A stretch of DNA of 64,000 bases from Flammula alnicola (Eukaryota; Basidiomycota; Agaricomycetes; Agaricales; Strophariaceae), in NCBI GenBank assembly GCA_015499995.1, contig JADNRV010000138.1:1-64000 (forward strand). The letters are read 5' to 3'. This document shows positions 1 through 18,889 of the stretch, one piece after another (within the stretch, counting starts at the first letter, position 1; the number at the start of each line of letters is the position of its first letter). The notes under the pieces are model-generated. The model was given only the letters and a program-made list of their open reading frames with translations, did not search any database and was not told the origin of the DNA. Made by a program: the position numbers and the translations under genes.

Positions 1-1500
1 GCCACGCTTGCCATGCTGATTTTGCAACGCCCAGTACATCGTCCATTCAACCATCGACCTCCCATTTCAAGCTTATATGGGAGTGATATATAACTGGACG
101 GAACCTCCGTAACAACACACCAGGTTTGTCGCATTGCGCATACCTGGCATATTATGGGGCGAAGATGCCCTTGTCTTCTGTCCATTCCGTGCCCACTCAA
201 CTCTTTGACCAGCAGATACTCGTCGCGGATAAGTTTCTCGACCCCCCCCCCCCGTTATCCTTGAGGAGTGAAAGTACAAGGACTTCAGCACCCAACGGCA
301 ACTATATCCAGCATTTCGGACCTCGCGAAGATGCCTACGCATTTCTGAGGAGCATTCAGCTGCGACACCCCGACATACCTGACCATGAGCCTTACGAGCT
401 TTGGCCGACCCCTCAGCACATACTTCTCCTTCCACAGTCCTATTACGAATTCGACACGCACTCGCCGTCCTGATTCCATTCATTCGTTCCTCCGCTTGAC
501 TCGTCAAATGCGGGTATACTGGTTCCCAAGTTTCACACCTTTCTCGAGGGCCTCGTCGAGATTATCATGAATCCTCCGATGGAGCATTATCACACAGGTT
601 CAAAAGCGCCTCACAATATCTTCATCGGTTACTTGACTCTTTACAGAATCAAACAGGCTGACCTCGACCTACCCCCAAAGAACTTCGCGAAGCGTATGAG
701 CCTCGATTCGGATACTTTATCTGGCTCCACTCACATTTCTCTGACAGAGGATCTAACGGGAAGGACAGCGTCGTCAACAGCGAATCTCCATTCCGGAAAG
801 GCGCTACTACTATTTACCACCAAACGATGTGAGAACGAGACCGAGTACTTATGTACGCGCCAATATTTCTGATACATTTCATTTATTATTATCTATCTGT
901 TGGAATAAATAATGCATGCTGCATATCTGCGTGCACTCGCAACCCAATCCCCATTGATGAATGGCAATGGCGCATCCAGGCATTTGCCGCAGAAAGAGTG
1001 ACATCACTGCACCGTGGGAGCAGAACTTTCACTGTGTATCGAAATTTCTGGCTTGCTTCTGAGCGCTGAGCACTAACAAGGAGAACTACTGATTGAGACT
1101 ACTTAATGCACGTCGAGGTAAGTTAGGAACAAGTGCAAGTTAGATTGTCCCAGCGTGGGAATAAGTTGGGTACAAGTTACCCCGCTTGCGCTAACTGGGC
1201 ACAAGTTAACAAGTTAGCTGGTAGTAAGTTACTTTCTACGCAGTCTGCATCAGCAGCACGTAGTTCCAAGGGCGTAACCGTATTTGAAATTTGAGCACCG
1301 TACGGTCATTCTTCCGCTTGATCTATACCAAAGTCAGCGTTAATAACGCAATTATGAGAAATGGAAAACCTACAGCGAGAGAAACGTAGCCAGAATGAGG
1401 ATCTGGGAGATGACATATCCTATGCGGACATAGGCGAGCACGTCGGGGTCCTCGAAGGGTATTAATATTATTGCTCGTTCAACTAAAAAAAGCCTGTGCT
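1..1500. other. No supported gene; A/T-C-rich intergenic DNA with an AAGTTA-type repeat cluster
   Basis: Open frames of up to about 140 codons exist here on both strands, but none shows a recognisable domain, a convincing exon chain or a homologous copy in the window. Visible structure: a run of 12-14 C residues near 241-253, and a cluster of direct and inverted AAGTTA/ACAAGTTA motifs at about 1105-1235. I cannot assign a function to either. Confidence 0.5.
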
Positions 1501-1569
1501 CTGAATCTGTTTGGGCGGAGTTTGTAATATCGGCCCGTCGGCAGATAAAATCTGGATTTTCTTTATGAA

Positions 1570-3480
1570 ATGCGCGTCGACGTCCACCATTTATCTTTTA
1601 TCCACGCATCACTAACAGAAACCTGTCTAGATGCATGGTCCCGGACTCGTCTCCGACCCAATGTACTACCCAGGACCCACACTCAAGATTTTGTTTCCCC
1701 CCAGTCTAGGCTCTCCGTTGACGCGTCCTCATTGCACAAGTCGGGTTACATGTTAGACAACTGAGGCTGTCGCAACTCTTGTTCCTCTCATTAATTTTTC
1801 CCCCTTTCTTCCTTACTCAACCTACCCTCAGGGGGTCCGAGTATGCCCTTCCTTATCTCCTCTCTCCGTCTCTAGTCCTGACTATTAGATCAACTCTCAC
1901 GATGTGTAGATTTTAGTATCGCATCTTCAACTCCGTCAATAAACTTCAACTTTGTTCTTCCAGCCACCGAAGAACATCTTGGAGGAAAGCATCACTCAGA
2001 ACCGACGAAGCTCTATGTCGCCCTTGTCCATGTCATCGAAATATCCAATCTGGATGGAGTGGAAGTTGTATGAGGCCTTCGTTGATGCCCATAGCGGAGA
2101 GCTTCTATCTGCTACGGATTTTGTATTGTCTGCATCCGTAAGTGCCCTCGTTTTCGTTTTAGCATAAGTCTTTATTCGTTGCTTTATTTCGCACCACTCT
2201 AAGTAGACTCGGATCTTGTAGACTTACAGCGGAAACAACGTCATATCATTCAAATACACCGACTCCTACTCCTACGCCTCTGTTGTGTCATCCACGTCCT
2301 CGATATCGAAGACGGAGACTTGGACTTGACACGCATCTACGTACACGTATGATCCGCTCCTGCCACCGGACGACGCCGATCCAGTATCAGAGAACGTCAA
2401 CGTCGCCCGGACCAACACGCTCTACGTGATGAACATGATGCAAGATGTAGCATATCGGTACGCGTTGACAGACGACGTGTTTAATTTCGAGGCTACAAAC
2501 GTGCAGGGAGCGGGTACGGACATGGCAGCGGGCCCTGTGCTAGTGAGCCTACTGGCCAGTGGGACGGGGTCGAATAATGCTTTTTTCGCAGGTCGGGCAG
2601 AGTGTGTTCTTTGATTTTTTGTCCTTATGGTCATTGTGGCTGATACAATGGCTCGCCTAGCTTTTGCACTATGCTTCTTTGGCGTACTCTGTGGTATGGA
2701 AACCACTATTTTTGCATTTTTTTGTCTCATGGTTATGACGTTTCTTTCGTGGAGCACGTTGACGGAAGCATCACAAACGATACTGTGGTGCATGGTGCGT
2801 GAGCTCACCCACGGCGTCATCAATCGCATTACGGCAGGCGGTAAGAGGCGGTGTTTGCGGGCTGGAGGAGGGTTGGTCCGATGCTATGCCTAAGTACGCT
2901 TCCTTTCTATCGAAGTTTTATCTGAGCACGTCGAGCCTGATAGGACTGGTCATTTAGATGGACCGAAACATCGTCCTCCACAGCCTAGGCTATACACTTG
3001 GCTCCGACGTGCGAGGCAACGTACAAATGTGTAAGTGGTGTTATACGTATATTCTACTCAAAGCTAGATTTTAATCCTCTGAAATTCAGAATTACGACCA
3101 CGAATTCATGGAGGTACTAAGTCTGGCGGACATGGCTGAAACAGGTGCGCGGTCTTGCCTTTCCGTTTTTATTTTTATCCTATCTGATTTCTTTATTTTC
3201 TGCATTAACAGCTATGGGCGACGTTCGGGCTAACATGTTACACAACCTCGCTGCATTAGTCGAGCCCATGGTTGGACATCTGCCGCTATGTTCGATCCGT
3301 CAGGTTCGAAAAGCAATATTGTATTCCGTCATTTCGTCGATACACTTCTGTTGCAACCATGTAATCCGACAGATAAGTCCTCAGTACATGAACTTTTTAC
3401 AGCAATCCGGCATATGTAATAATGACATCGGCGCGTAGTTCAGGTCAACCAGAACGACGCCAGCATTCTCATTTTAACGC
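1570..3480 (+). pseudogene. Degenerate fungalysin (M36 metalloprotease) copy 1
   Basis: Fungalysins are secreted zinc metalloproteases made as pre-pro-enzymes. The propeptide part is visible around 1975-2140 (ALVHVIEI ... VDAHSGELLSATDFV, the usual 'DAHTGE' segment) but carries an in-frame TGA-type break. The catalytic domain follows: the NTLYVMNMMQDVAYRY segment near 2420-2460, then the zinc site near 2790-2820. The HExxH motif there reads RELTH, so the first zinc-binding His codon is CGT (Arg). The third-ligand region (EGWSDAM, near 2865-2890) is in a different frame from the zinc site. Downstream exons around 3200-3330 match 'N..A.LVE' and 'CNPT' blocks of the family. A second copy lies at 11.2-13.5 kb in the same orientation and shares the 5' flanking sequence. 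The gene is dead as an enzyme; family assignment is firm. Confidence 0.8.
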
Positions 3481-4372
3481 CTCCGATGTCTCCTTCGGAA
3501 GATTCACTTCGACCTCTTTCCCATTTATGGCTGTTTGATTGATATCTCAAGCGCTCTTTACCGTCTGCCCATTCTACTAACGCATTCAAACAGCATTTTA
3601 GCATTAAGAACGCCGCCTTCTGACATGGTGCATAACATTGCCGGCCTCCTCATCACTGTGAAGCAGATACATGATATGGCATCACATCTTGCCCGGCGAC
3701 CTGTAACCGAGCTGTCAGATGCCTATCACGCTTCTCGCGAGGAAGCCAGGCTCGCTTGATGCATGCCGACCAGCCAAAGGATTCAGATTCGACGAAACCC
3801 AGGACCTTGTTGGTGCTATATTATCACGAGTCGGAGGAGACGATCGGCGTGAAGAAGAGCGGCCATACGAAATTTACGAGAACGGCTAGGGAATGGTTGA
3901 AGGCGCGTGGTGTTTCAGGAACTTGAGAAAATCGAGTTGATGGACACTGAGGATCCCTTTTATTTATGAATAGTTGTTGAAGTTTAGGTTGCAAAGTACG
4001 CAAGTGACAGCCTTTCCAACGGATATTTCATTATATTTGTAATAAGCAAGACTGCTGTTGTCCAGTCTTCCATTCCAAGGCATTCTTCCGCGCTGGAAAG
4101 TTCCTTTCTTGGCCGGACTCGGAGGCGGCACATCACTAGAAAGAAAGGTTTAAGGGTGGAGTGAGAGAGACCAGCAGTCCGTACGGCGTAATCAGCATAC
4201 AATTGCGATGTTTGCGGGGACAGGATTAGAACAGTGATGGGAGCACATGGTCACCTAGGTTGATTGAGTCATTCGGGAGCGACTCTGATAAGGCGTCCAA
4301 TATTAAATAACTGCACAGATTGCTTTTGAATACAGAACAACACTTTGAAGGCCGAGTGACACTTGGCACGAT

Positions 4373-11025
<6,653 letters not shown>

Positions 11026-11239
11026 AAATTGGATTCAATTTGGTACATTTAATTCAGTATTGATTATAGATGGATGAATGGAGCTTCCTAAAAAGAATTC
11101 GATGCATTATGTAACGTTTATGAAATGGTAGGGTACTTGGAACCTAAAACTCGGATTATCGAACGTTTCACATTATTGCAGCTGTCGAAGGTCACGATCG
11201 CATGGGATGTATTATTGGGTGAAGTACATGTACATACTC

Positions 11240-13500
11240 ATTGTTCTACTCAGGACCCACACTCAAGATTATCGCGTCTTCGTTTCTCCAGTCTAAACTC
11301 TCCGTTGACGCGTCGCCATTTGCGTACCAGTCGGGTTACACGTCAGACATGGGTCATTACGCGTATTACTCACAGACTTTTGTTCATCTCATTAATTTTT
11401 CCCCCTTTCTTCCTTACTCAAGCTACCCTCAGGAATCCGAGGATGTCCTTCCTTATCTCCTTACTCCGTCTCTAGTCTGATTGTTGGGCCAACTGTATCA
11501 CATGAGCATCTTCGACTCCATCAATAAACCTCAGGCATCAACTCTGTTTTGCCAGTCATCGAAGAACGTCTTGTTCTGACCACGAGACTTACAGCAGAAA
11601 CGATGTCACGTCATTCAATTTCAAATACGCCAACTCATGCGCCTACGCCGGGCTCACGGAGGAGGCGTTTAATTTTTTAAAGTTACGAACGTGTAGCGAG
11701 CGGGGGCGGGCATGGCCGCGGATCCTGCGCTGGTGAGCGTACAGGCAGATGGGCGTGGTATGACTGACCGGATGCACATTTATTCCCGCGCGCGCCAAAC
11801 TGATCCGCGCGCGCGCGCATGACCTCAAACTCAGAAAAACATTAACTCCTGCTGTATATTAGCACATATAGTCTACCATAGTCTGCCTAGGTACATTTTA
11901 TAACTGCAAAGCAGATATCTTTCTGTCAAGTTAATGAGTTATGGGTTCCTCGACGTCTGAGGGTAGGCGGGCCGGGCTGCCGAGAGCATCCATTCCGAGT
12001 GCTTGTCTTGAAATCGAGGCCGAAATTCATGGATACAACTCTAACACAATGCCCCTATGTCAACATGCATTGGAGACCTCCCTTTCTTTCCAAGTAAATA
12101 CTCTGCTGAGAGCCAGGGCCCAGAATGAACATGTCAAAACACAAAGTTCAACTTCCACAGGAACCTAGCCACGGAAATACCCAACTCAAGTCAAACTTTA
12201 AGGTGAGTGAATATGAATACTTACTTGATTGGGTAATATCTGAAGAAATGAGAGTGCTTCAATCTTGCTATGATGCACAGAATAGCTCCTCTGTCATTGG
12301 AGAAGGAGTAAACTACTCACTAGAGCTCTCAAAGGTGTCCAGTCTAATCAATCTTAACTTTCAGAGTCAATTGTGATCTGACTTATATTTGTGAATTTCA
12401 GCCTCGATTTCAAGACAAGTAACACTCGGAATAAGTAGATGCTCTCGGGAGCCCGGCCCGCCTACCCTCAGACGTCGAGGAACCCATAACTCATTAACTT
12501 GACAGAAAGATATCTGCTTTGCAGTTATAAAATGTACCTAGGCAGACTATGGTAGACTAGATGTGCTAATATACAGCAGGAGTTAATGTTTTTCTGAGTT
12601 TGAAGTCATGCGCGCGCGCGCGGATCAGTTTGGCGCGCGCGGGAATAAATGTGCATCCGGTCAGTCATAGGCGTGGGGCAGCATCGAACAAGCTTTTCTT
12701 GTCAGTCCGGCAGAGTGCGTTCGTCTATTTTTTGTATTGTGGATAGAAGGCTAATAGGGTATATTATGATACAGTGGCTCGCCTAGCTTTTGCACCCTGA
12801 GTCTTTGGACGTACACTGTGGTACTGCAACCACTATTTTTGCGCGTTTTGTATCCTGTTTATGACGTTTCTTTCGTGGAACAGACGAACGGCGATGGAGG
12901 TGTCGCCAACGATATCATGGTACATGAGTTCACCCACGGTACCACCAATAGTATGACTAGAGGCGGTACGAGGCGGTGTTTGCAGGACTTTGAATCGCAG
13001 GGGCTGGGCGAGGAGAGGTCCGATGCTATGACTGAGTATGGTTCGTTCCGCCACCCTTAATCGACAAACGCGTAAGTGTTGTTTAGCGCCTGATTGCCTA
13101 CCATTCAAAGCTGCCTTCCTGATTCTCCGAATAGAATCGCTAACCCATGGTGATGACGGTCCTCGAGTCTGGCGAACATGACTGAGGCATATGGTACGTT
13201 TTCTTCGCCTTTCCGTTGTTTTATCTCGCCTGATTTCTTTGTTTCCATATGAACAAATATGAGCGAAGTTTGGGCGAAAGTGTCACACAACCTCCTGGCT
13301 GCGTTAGTCGAGGCCATGGCCGGAAATTTGCCGCAATGTTCGATCCGTCACGCGCCAGGTTCGAAAGGGAATATCGTATTCTGCCGTCTTTTCATGGATG
13401 TATTTCCGTTGCAACTGCTAGTCAGGGCTTGGGCAGCATGAGTGCGTGGTATTTCATGGACAAGGACGATATACCAGAAGACTGTTGCTAGCCATTTATC
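11240..13500 (+). pseudogene. Fungalysin (M36) copy 2, interrupted by a foldback element
   Basis: Same family and orientation as the copy at 1.6-3.5 kb. The flanking block at 11250-11480 is clearly homologous to 1670-1880 (same 'aggacccacactcaagatt' start and the 'tccgttgacgcgtc' core). The zinc site is intact here (VHEFTHGTTN, about 12920-12955), followed by LGEERSDAMTEY near 13005-13035, where the usual GEGWSD reads GEERSD. The 3' exons at 13260-13440 encode NLLAALVEAM and SKGNIVFCRLFMD, typical of the family C-terminal part. The propeptide region found in copy 1 is missing or unrecognisable. A 911-bp inverted-repeat element sits between the N- and C-terminal halves (11759-12669). The gene cannot give a complete enzyme. 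Confidence 0.78.
11759..12669. mobile_element. 911-bp foldback/MITE-like element with about 265-bp terminal inverted repeats
   Basis: The left arm (11759 to about 12022) and right arm (about 12400 to 12669) are inverted copies of each other, starting TATGACTGACCGG and ending CCGGTCAGTCATA. Both carry (CG)n-rich runs near the tips, and the arms differ by only a few bases. The flanks carry a 7-bp direct repeat GGCGTGG (11752-11758 and 12670-12676), which is absent as a duplicate from the homologous uninterrupted fungalysin at about 2560. About 375 bp of unique DNA lies between the arms. It has an open frame at 12125-12376 with no transposase motif I recognise. It is a non-autonomous DNA element; the superfamily is uncertain (a 7-bp duplication is unusual; Mutator- or hAT-like systems usually give 8-9). 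Confidence 0.9.
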
Positions 13501-14255
13501 CTATAAGAAATGATGTCGACAAGAAAGCATGCAGCATGAATGAATCCATCTCCTACGTTTCAAGATCGAAGAGGCGTAATCCGGGGAAATAATACGGCGG
13601 TTAGCAAGAAGTTGGAATGTGGCCGCGTCTCGCTTCCTCCTCAGAAATCTTTCTCCGCATTCTCCATGCCCCATTCATCTTCCTCTAGAAACAAGCCATC
13701 ATCTCTCCTTTGTTTCGCATCCTGAAAGTCATCCTGCATATTTGTCCCATCTGGCTTGGTCGTTCAGGCCAGTGTCACATTCGCTTCCTGCTTTCGCGGC
13801 GTCATCACCATTCGCGCTGGTGCCCAAAGGCATATCCATCCCTCGTTAAGCTCTGTTCGACCAGATTTTGTCTGGGCTGACTCCGTATCCTCCAGAAGAT
13901 GTGTATATAAGCAAAAAAACCTTTAGTATTTAGCTTCTGCTGGCAGTACTCCCTAGAAGTACCGCCCATGAGATACGTAATATACATACAATCTTCTGGA
14001 CTTAATGGTAGTTCCCCGGCATGCACCTCTGTTCCCGTCCTCTCGTCCGTGTTTATCTTTACCATCTCAGGTGTTTTCTCGATACCACTATTGCAGACGC
14101 CCGAAAGTTAGTTCAAATCTGAACAGGCGAGGAGGCGGCACTCCCTGACAGTGCCAATTTATCACCAAAAAAATTATATTTTCATTGAAGCTTTAAAGAA
14201 GCTTTAAAATATCTTCAAAATGTCGGGTTAAAATTTGAATGAGATTGGAAGCCTG

Positions 14256-14340
14256 TAGACCTGTGGCTGGTCCCAGTATGCGCCAAAACCCATGCTATGC
14301 ACATGGGTTTTGGCACATACTAGGACCGGTCATAGGTCTA
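14256..14340. repeat. Perfectly spaced hairpin, 39-bp arms
   Basis: Arms 14256-14294 and 14302-14340 are inverted copies around a 7-nt loop, with about five mismatches. The mismatches are all transitions, and several would still pair as G-U in RNA. No gene is evident on either strand. Confidence 0.85.
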
Positions 14341-14384
14341 GGAGCCCTGGATCAGAGAATTACAAAAGGTTTGCAGAGCTCGAA

Positions 14385-14454
14385 TGTATCACAAATGGAT
14401 GAAATACTACATAAAATTGATGAAATATGTAATATTTCATCAATTTGTGATACA
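14385..14454. repeat. Second hairpin, 27-bp arms
   Basis: TGTATCACAAAT...at 14385 pairs with ...ATTTGTGATACA ending 14454, with 25 of 27 positions matching. The AT-rich loop of about 16 nt itself contains a TTGATGAAATA copy. It lies 44 bp after the first hairpin, so the two may belong to one element. Confidence 0.8.
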
Positions 14455-14899
14455 TCCAGCAGTACCATTGAAACCGCCAGTACTTCGCGGTAAACCAGAC
14501 GACTCCCTGGTTTAAAAAAGTAAAATTACAGATACAACCAAAAAAGAATGAAAATATAGAGAAAGACAGAACATTTTTCAACTCACGCAGAAACACAACA
14601 GAAAGTTCTGATAAACCACAGGAAAGAGAGAAAAGAGGTGTCAAGGGAGGTCTTGAGTCTCTCCGCCATTCCAAAAGTTTAGGATTCAGAATATCAACTG
14701 TGGCCTGCAGGTCAAAATAAAACGACTGTCTGAATATATTGCAGATGCAATATTTTTTCCTATAAGAGACCAGTGAGTGGGCAGGATATCGGTAAGGGAA
14801 AGAGCATACGGAGCGTTCGCGGACAAGGGCATCTGTTTGATTAATTTGATGAACGAAGTTCCCTCCAGATATGATGAGATGGTGAGAATTTTGGAAAAA

Positions 14900-15630
14900 A
14901 TCTAAGGGACGGACGTTAAACGTTAAACGTCAAGGCTCCAGGCGATGAAGGTAGTAGGAGACTCACGGGAGCTTGGAACTTGAAGTGCAGATACGGAATC
15001 ATGTTGTCGGTTGGTAACAGTCGCTATCCTCGTCTGCAACGTCATGCCGCATCATTAATACCGACTACTGTTGAAACAAGAGAGCAATGGTAAACGTACC
15101 TTGAAGTCATCGAGGAAAGTGTCTATATGTCGGTCGAAATCACTAGCAATCTGGTTTGTCATGGTGTTTGACTCGATGGCGAGGTGAATGTCGCGGACTA
15201 GCCTTTGGAAGGAATAGCGCGTCAGACGCATGAATGGTGGTTACTACAATAGCATACATACGATTTATACATTTCCACCGGTCCGCGAATAGAGGGCAAA
15301 CTACCGACAGGAAGAGCTTCAATCGCTCTCCATACATATCTTGTAACTTCCGATGTCCGTTTGAGCGAAGCCGTGTATGCATCAACTCCCTGTGGGATCA
15401 CATTTTATGCATTTATGAGCAACGGATGACAGAGGGACGGCTAGTTGTGTTTCTCCTCGTACCTCTACTGCATGGGCAATATGTTCCGTAGCGGCGTTAA
15501 TCTCCTCCAATAGACGCGCAATCTCTTGCAGGTGCGTGGACACAGAGTAGACACTTCCAAGGCTTGGAGATTCCTCTGGTGGCGTCTTCACCCGCCCGCG
15601 CGGTCGACCCCTCCATCCGGACGAGAACAT
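14900..15630 (-). CDS. Hypothetical helical protein, incomplete model
   Basis: The start codon is at 15630. The first exon encodes a basic head (SSGWRGRPRGR) then an amphipathic helix (HLQEIARLLEEINAATEHIAHAVE). An intron of about 85 nt follows, then GVDAYTASLKRTSEVTRYVW and RAIEALPVG, another intron, then LVRDIHLAIESNTMTNQIAS and DFDRHIDTFLDDFK, an intron, and TRIATVTNRQHDSVSAL. The exon chain stays in frame across good GT-AG borders, which supports a real gene. The heptad-like spacing suggests coiled coils. Its layout recalls the helical N-terminal region of fungal STAND proteins, but I see no NTPase domain. The 3' end near 14.9 kb is not defined. I do not recognise the family. Confidence 0.5.
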
Positions 15631-16128
15631 GCTGAGAAGGTGGAGAGGTTCAGTGGTCGGATGGGGTCTGTTGCTAGCATTTGATCTATGCGACTGTTAT
15701 AAAAGGTAGTACCTAAGAAAGCTGTGCGGTGTGTGGAAAAGGATCGACTTTGGGTACAGCTTTCTGCTCCAAATTATTCGGTAACATGGGTATAAGGCGG
15801 TGTTTGCTGTCACACCAAGGCTGTGGGTCATGTTGGAGTTCTGAAGGCCGTGTTAAAGGACGGAACTATAGCCGCAAAGAACCCTCGCGACCTATTGCCT
15901 TGTGACCTGATCGATGATCAGTGAAAGCGCCTCTTATACTCCATGCTCAAGGGATTCACCTAAATATATCCTCCACGCACGAACCATGTGCTTGAGAATA
16001 ACAATAGGTCTCTGACACGTCACGACTCCTTGAGCAGGTTGTCCTGATGGAAGGGAAATGGAGAGAGAAATTGTTTACATGCCGATGTAAATCGAGAATA
16101 TTTGTTGCGAATTACGTACAGTACGATA

Positions 16129-18630
16129 TTATACCGAAAAGTCTTCTTCAAGTAAGAATCTAGTATCGAGTACTAAACTATCCCGTAACTCGAGGTAGGC
16201 ATAGTGCAATCGGTCTATCGTGAAGGCGTGCGTGACAAGCCCCGTAAGCAAAATGGGGAGGTAAAACCCGGCGACACTCCAGCACACGAACAGTAGGATT
16301 GCGATCAACGCGATGACGCTTGGGATTTTAAATGGCGCGAAGGACGTATCCATCTTGGAAAAGGCGAGAATAAATACTAAGGCGGTGATGATCAAGACGA
16401 CGCCCATCGCCATTGACAAGACGGTTAACATAGCGATCATGTCGAGCAGGACGAACCGGGTGTTTGACAGCCGCCGACGAAGCACTGCGAAGCGGGAAGC
16501 GAGGGTTAAAATTGGGAACCGGCGCGAAAGAGGTAAGCAGTAGGAAGACATACATCGAGTCCCGGTTGCAACAATCGGTTCTACGACTTGGCTCATGACC
16601 CTCGCTGGGAATATGGCTCTGAGGCCGTCCATCGTTGGCCACCAATCCGGCCTGAACTCGTCCCCCCACCCCCCGGCCAATAAGAACCAGGACATCCACC
16701 AGAATAGGAAGATTTCCATGTTAACAAGGACCTGGATAGAGCTCGGTATCTCATTATTATACGATACAGGCCCGATAACGTATAGCGATGCGCCCATGAC
16801 GATATTCCAGACAATCACAGCCGAAATCTGTCCTATGGGAACGAGGTTGGAAGTCAGGCTGTCGATGTAGGTCTGTCGTCGTCGTATTACTATGAAAGAT
16901 TGAATAAACACTGAGCTCAGAAAAGGGTTGGTGATGCTTACATGTGTGCATATTTCCAGCGATACGGTGAAAGGCGGATCGGAATGCAGAGGGTAGGACT
17001 CTGTATCCGACGCGCCGTACTACGGGCCACCATTGGTAGACCGTCATCACCACGATCGCAATGTAGAGCAGTATCATCGGCAGGAAGAAAAGGATGGGTA
17101 GAGCCATGCGGTCGACCGGTCTATTAAAGACCATTGGAGTCACTGGCATTTGGGTGTTATCCGTACCGTTTGTCCAAGGTGGTTGGTATTCTCCAGTGGC
17201 TACCATCGGCAGCGTTTGAATCGTCAACACTACCATCGTACATATCACGACGACGACGAAAGGAAATCCTCTGGGCTCTACGGATGAATTGAGTCAGAAC
17301 TTGTGGTTCGATGGCTTTTAGAAACAACGCACTGAGATTGATAAGATGAGAACCGTCCTCCGAAAAGAAAGAAGACATCAAGCCAGCTGAATTGTTCTCG
17401 TACAACCCGATAAAGTACAATCTAGAATTGAAGGTGATTTAGTGATAGATTAATATGTCCAAATTCATCGCATAACACTCACCCAGAGGTAGCCACGACA
17501 CCGTAACACCAATCTACCCAATTCGAGCCGGAGGAGAATCCGGAGTAGGACAGGCTCGCCTTTGTCACTCCAAACATCGCAGCAGCGCCGGTGACGAGAA
17601 GGCGGTACGAGGTGACAATATGGCCTGAGTGATCTTCGCTGCATTCATCGAAAGCATACCGAGGACGCTCAATCGAGAAGAATTCCAACAGTCGCCAGAA
17701 GGTGTCCATACAGTCCGTCCTGAATAACCAAGAGAGATACCACGGTAATTCGTGGTAAGATTTTGACTCGTACGTGCCAGTCATGGTTAGTCTGCGAAAG
17801 ATGTACGTTAGATCAACCTCACTACACGGTTACTTTGTATAGCGTACGCACATTAGAAATACCACGATGCCAGATATCCATTCCAACGTAATCGGGAGGG
17901 CCGTACCGCCCCGCTGGCTGGCTATTGCTTTCGACGTTCCCAACACCGCAGGGACGACAAGATTAATAAGTCGAAAGGGCGTTATCTTGGGAAACCAGAG
18001 AGTAGCGCTGACGGGAAGAGGGGGCTCGTCAGGAGGATAGGTATTCTGGTCATTAAGGGTGTAGCGGCGTTGCGAGTTTCGGTAGTTTGCTTTGGAATCG
18101 TCTTGGAACAGGTAACTGCTGCCTTTCTGATGTGGGTCAGTCGTTTTCCCCTTTATTAGATCAGAAGTTATTGGTTCAGTTGGCTGGGAGCTTGGAACCT
18201 CGATAATGTGGTGGGCTTCAGCATCCAGCTCAACCTGAGGACGAGCTGAGCGAGACTCGCGTTTCTCGGCACCATTCCGGGGATCCAGGACGGAGAGCTC
18301 TATCGGCTCCCCTACATCGCGTTCAAATGTCGAATCCTTCTCGTCTACTCCGATCCCATTCCGCTCGCGAGGGTCGACTGCCTTTCCCTTGTCCACATGA
18401 GTGGTGCTACTAGTACCCGTTTGAACTGCACTCGAACTTGAACCTTGTCCCACGATGTCGTTGGCTGCTATCTTTGCGTCTTCAGCAGGACATACATCAC
18501 CCGCAACTCTCGTAGAGTTGACACTTTCTCTGCGGCGTGGAACAAGGTCGACCATAGCAACCGGTACTGAGCTTGCGTCTGACGAACTTGGATGTTCGTG
18601 GGGAAGAATACCTTTGACAAGCTGCGACAT
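16129..18630 (-). CDS. Polytopic membrane protein with long disordered N-terminus, function unknown
   Basis: The start is at 18630. The first exon (about 220 residues) is hydrophilic and rich in Ser, Glu and Arg, then reaches hydrophobic stretches (FRLINLVVPAVLG, WISGIVVFLMC). Further exons lie at 17500-17784 (LTMTGTYESKSYHELPWYLS ... NWVDWCYGVVATSG), 17275-17420, 16950-17270 and 16129-16860. They add about six more hydrophobic segments, such as ILFFLPMILLYIAIVVMTVY, NMEIFLFWWMSWFLLAGG and PSVIALIAILLFVCWSVAGF. An acidic Asn/Cys-containing loop (NGTDNTQMPVTP) probably faces outside. The frames join cleanly (for example a phase-1 intron ending at about 16893), so this copy appears intact. No known transporter or receptor motif is visible. 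A decayed inverted copy lies at 46.8-52.3 kb, which helps confirm the exon structure and shows this is the parental or better preserved copy. Confidence 0.8.
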
Positions 18631-18889
18631 TGACGAGTGACAATCGCGACACTATCAATGAAAAATGCCAGACGGCAGTCGACGAGAAAGAATCATGGAG
18701 AAAAACGGTTGGCCGTGCGATTCACGTTGAATCGATGGATAGAGGGAGGCGAGTAAGGGCGAGTACAGCCATCCCGGCCCATGAGGCAATAGCGATGATT
18801 GGCGCGTAGCAACCGGGCCGACCCGGCCGAGAGGGCTTTGTTTGCTCAATTGATTTTCTTTAGAAACCAACACAGCCTTTCCCATGACG

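Noticed and set aside
73..507. Overlapping open frames of 115-144 codons on both strands
   Set aside because: No domain, no exon partners, composition like non-coding DNA, and frames overlap on both strands.
3775..3930. Possible extra gene after fungalysin copy 1 (LVLYYHESEETIGVKKSGHT)
   Set aside because: Single short frame, no splice partners or recognised family.
11759..12669. TA target duplication (Tc1/mariner-like) for the foldback element
   Set aside because: The GGCGTGG duplication outside TA is a longer match, and the homologous empty site in fungalysin copy 1 has a single version of it.
14740..14910. Copia gag-like segment (RAYGAFADKGICLINLMNEV)
   Set aside because: Only about 45 residues look protein-like; no other retrotransposon domains or long terminal repeats found.
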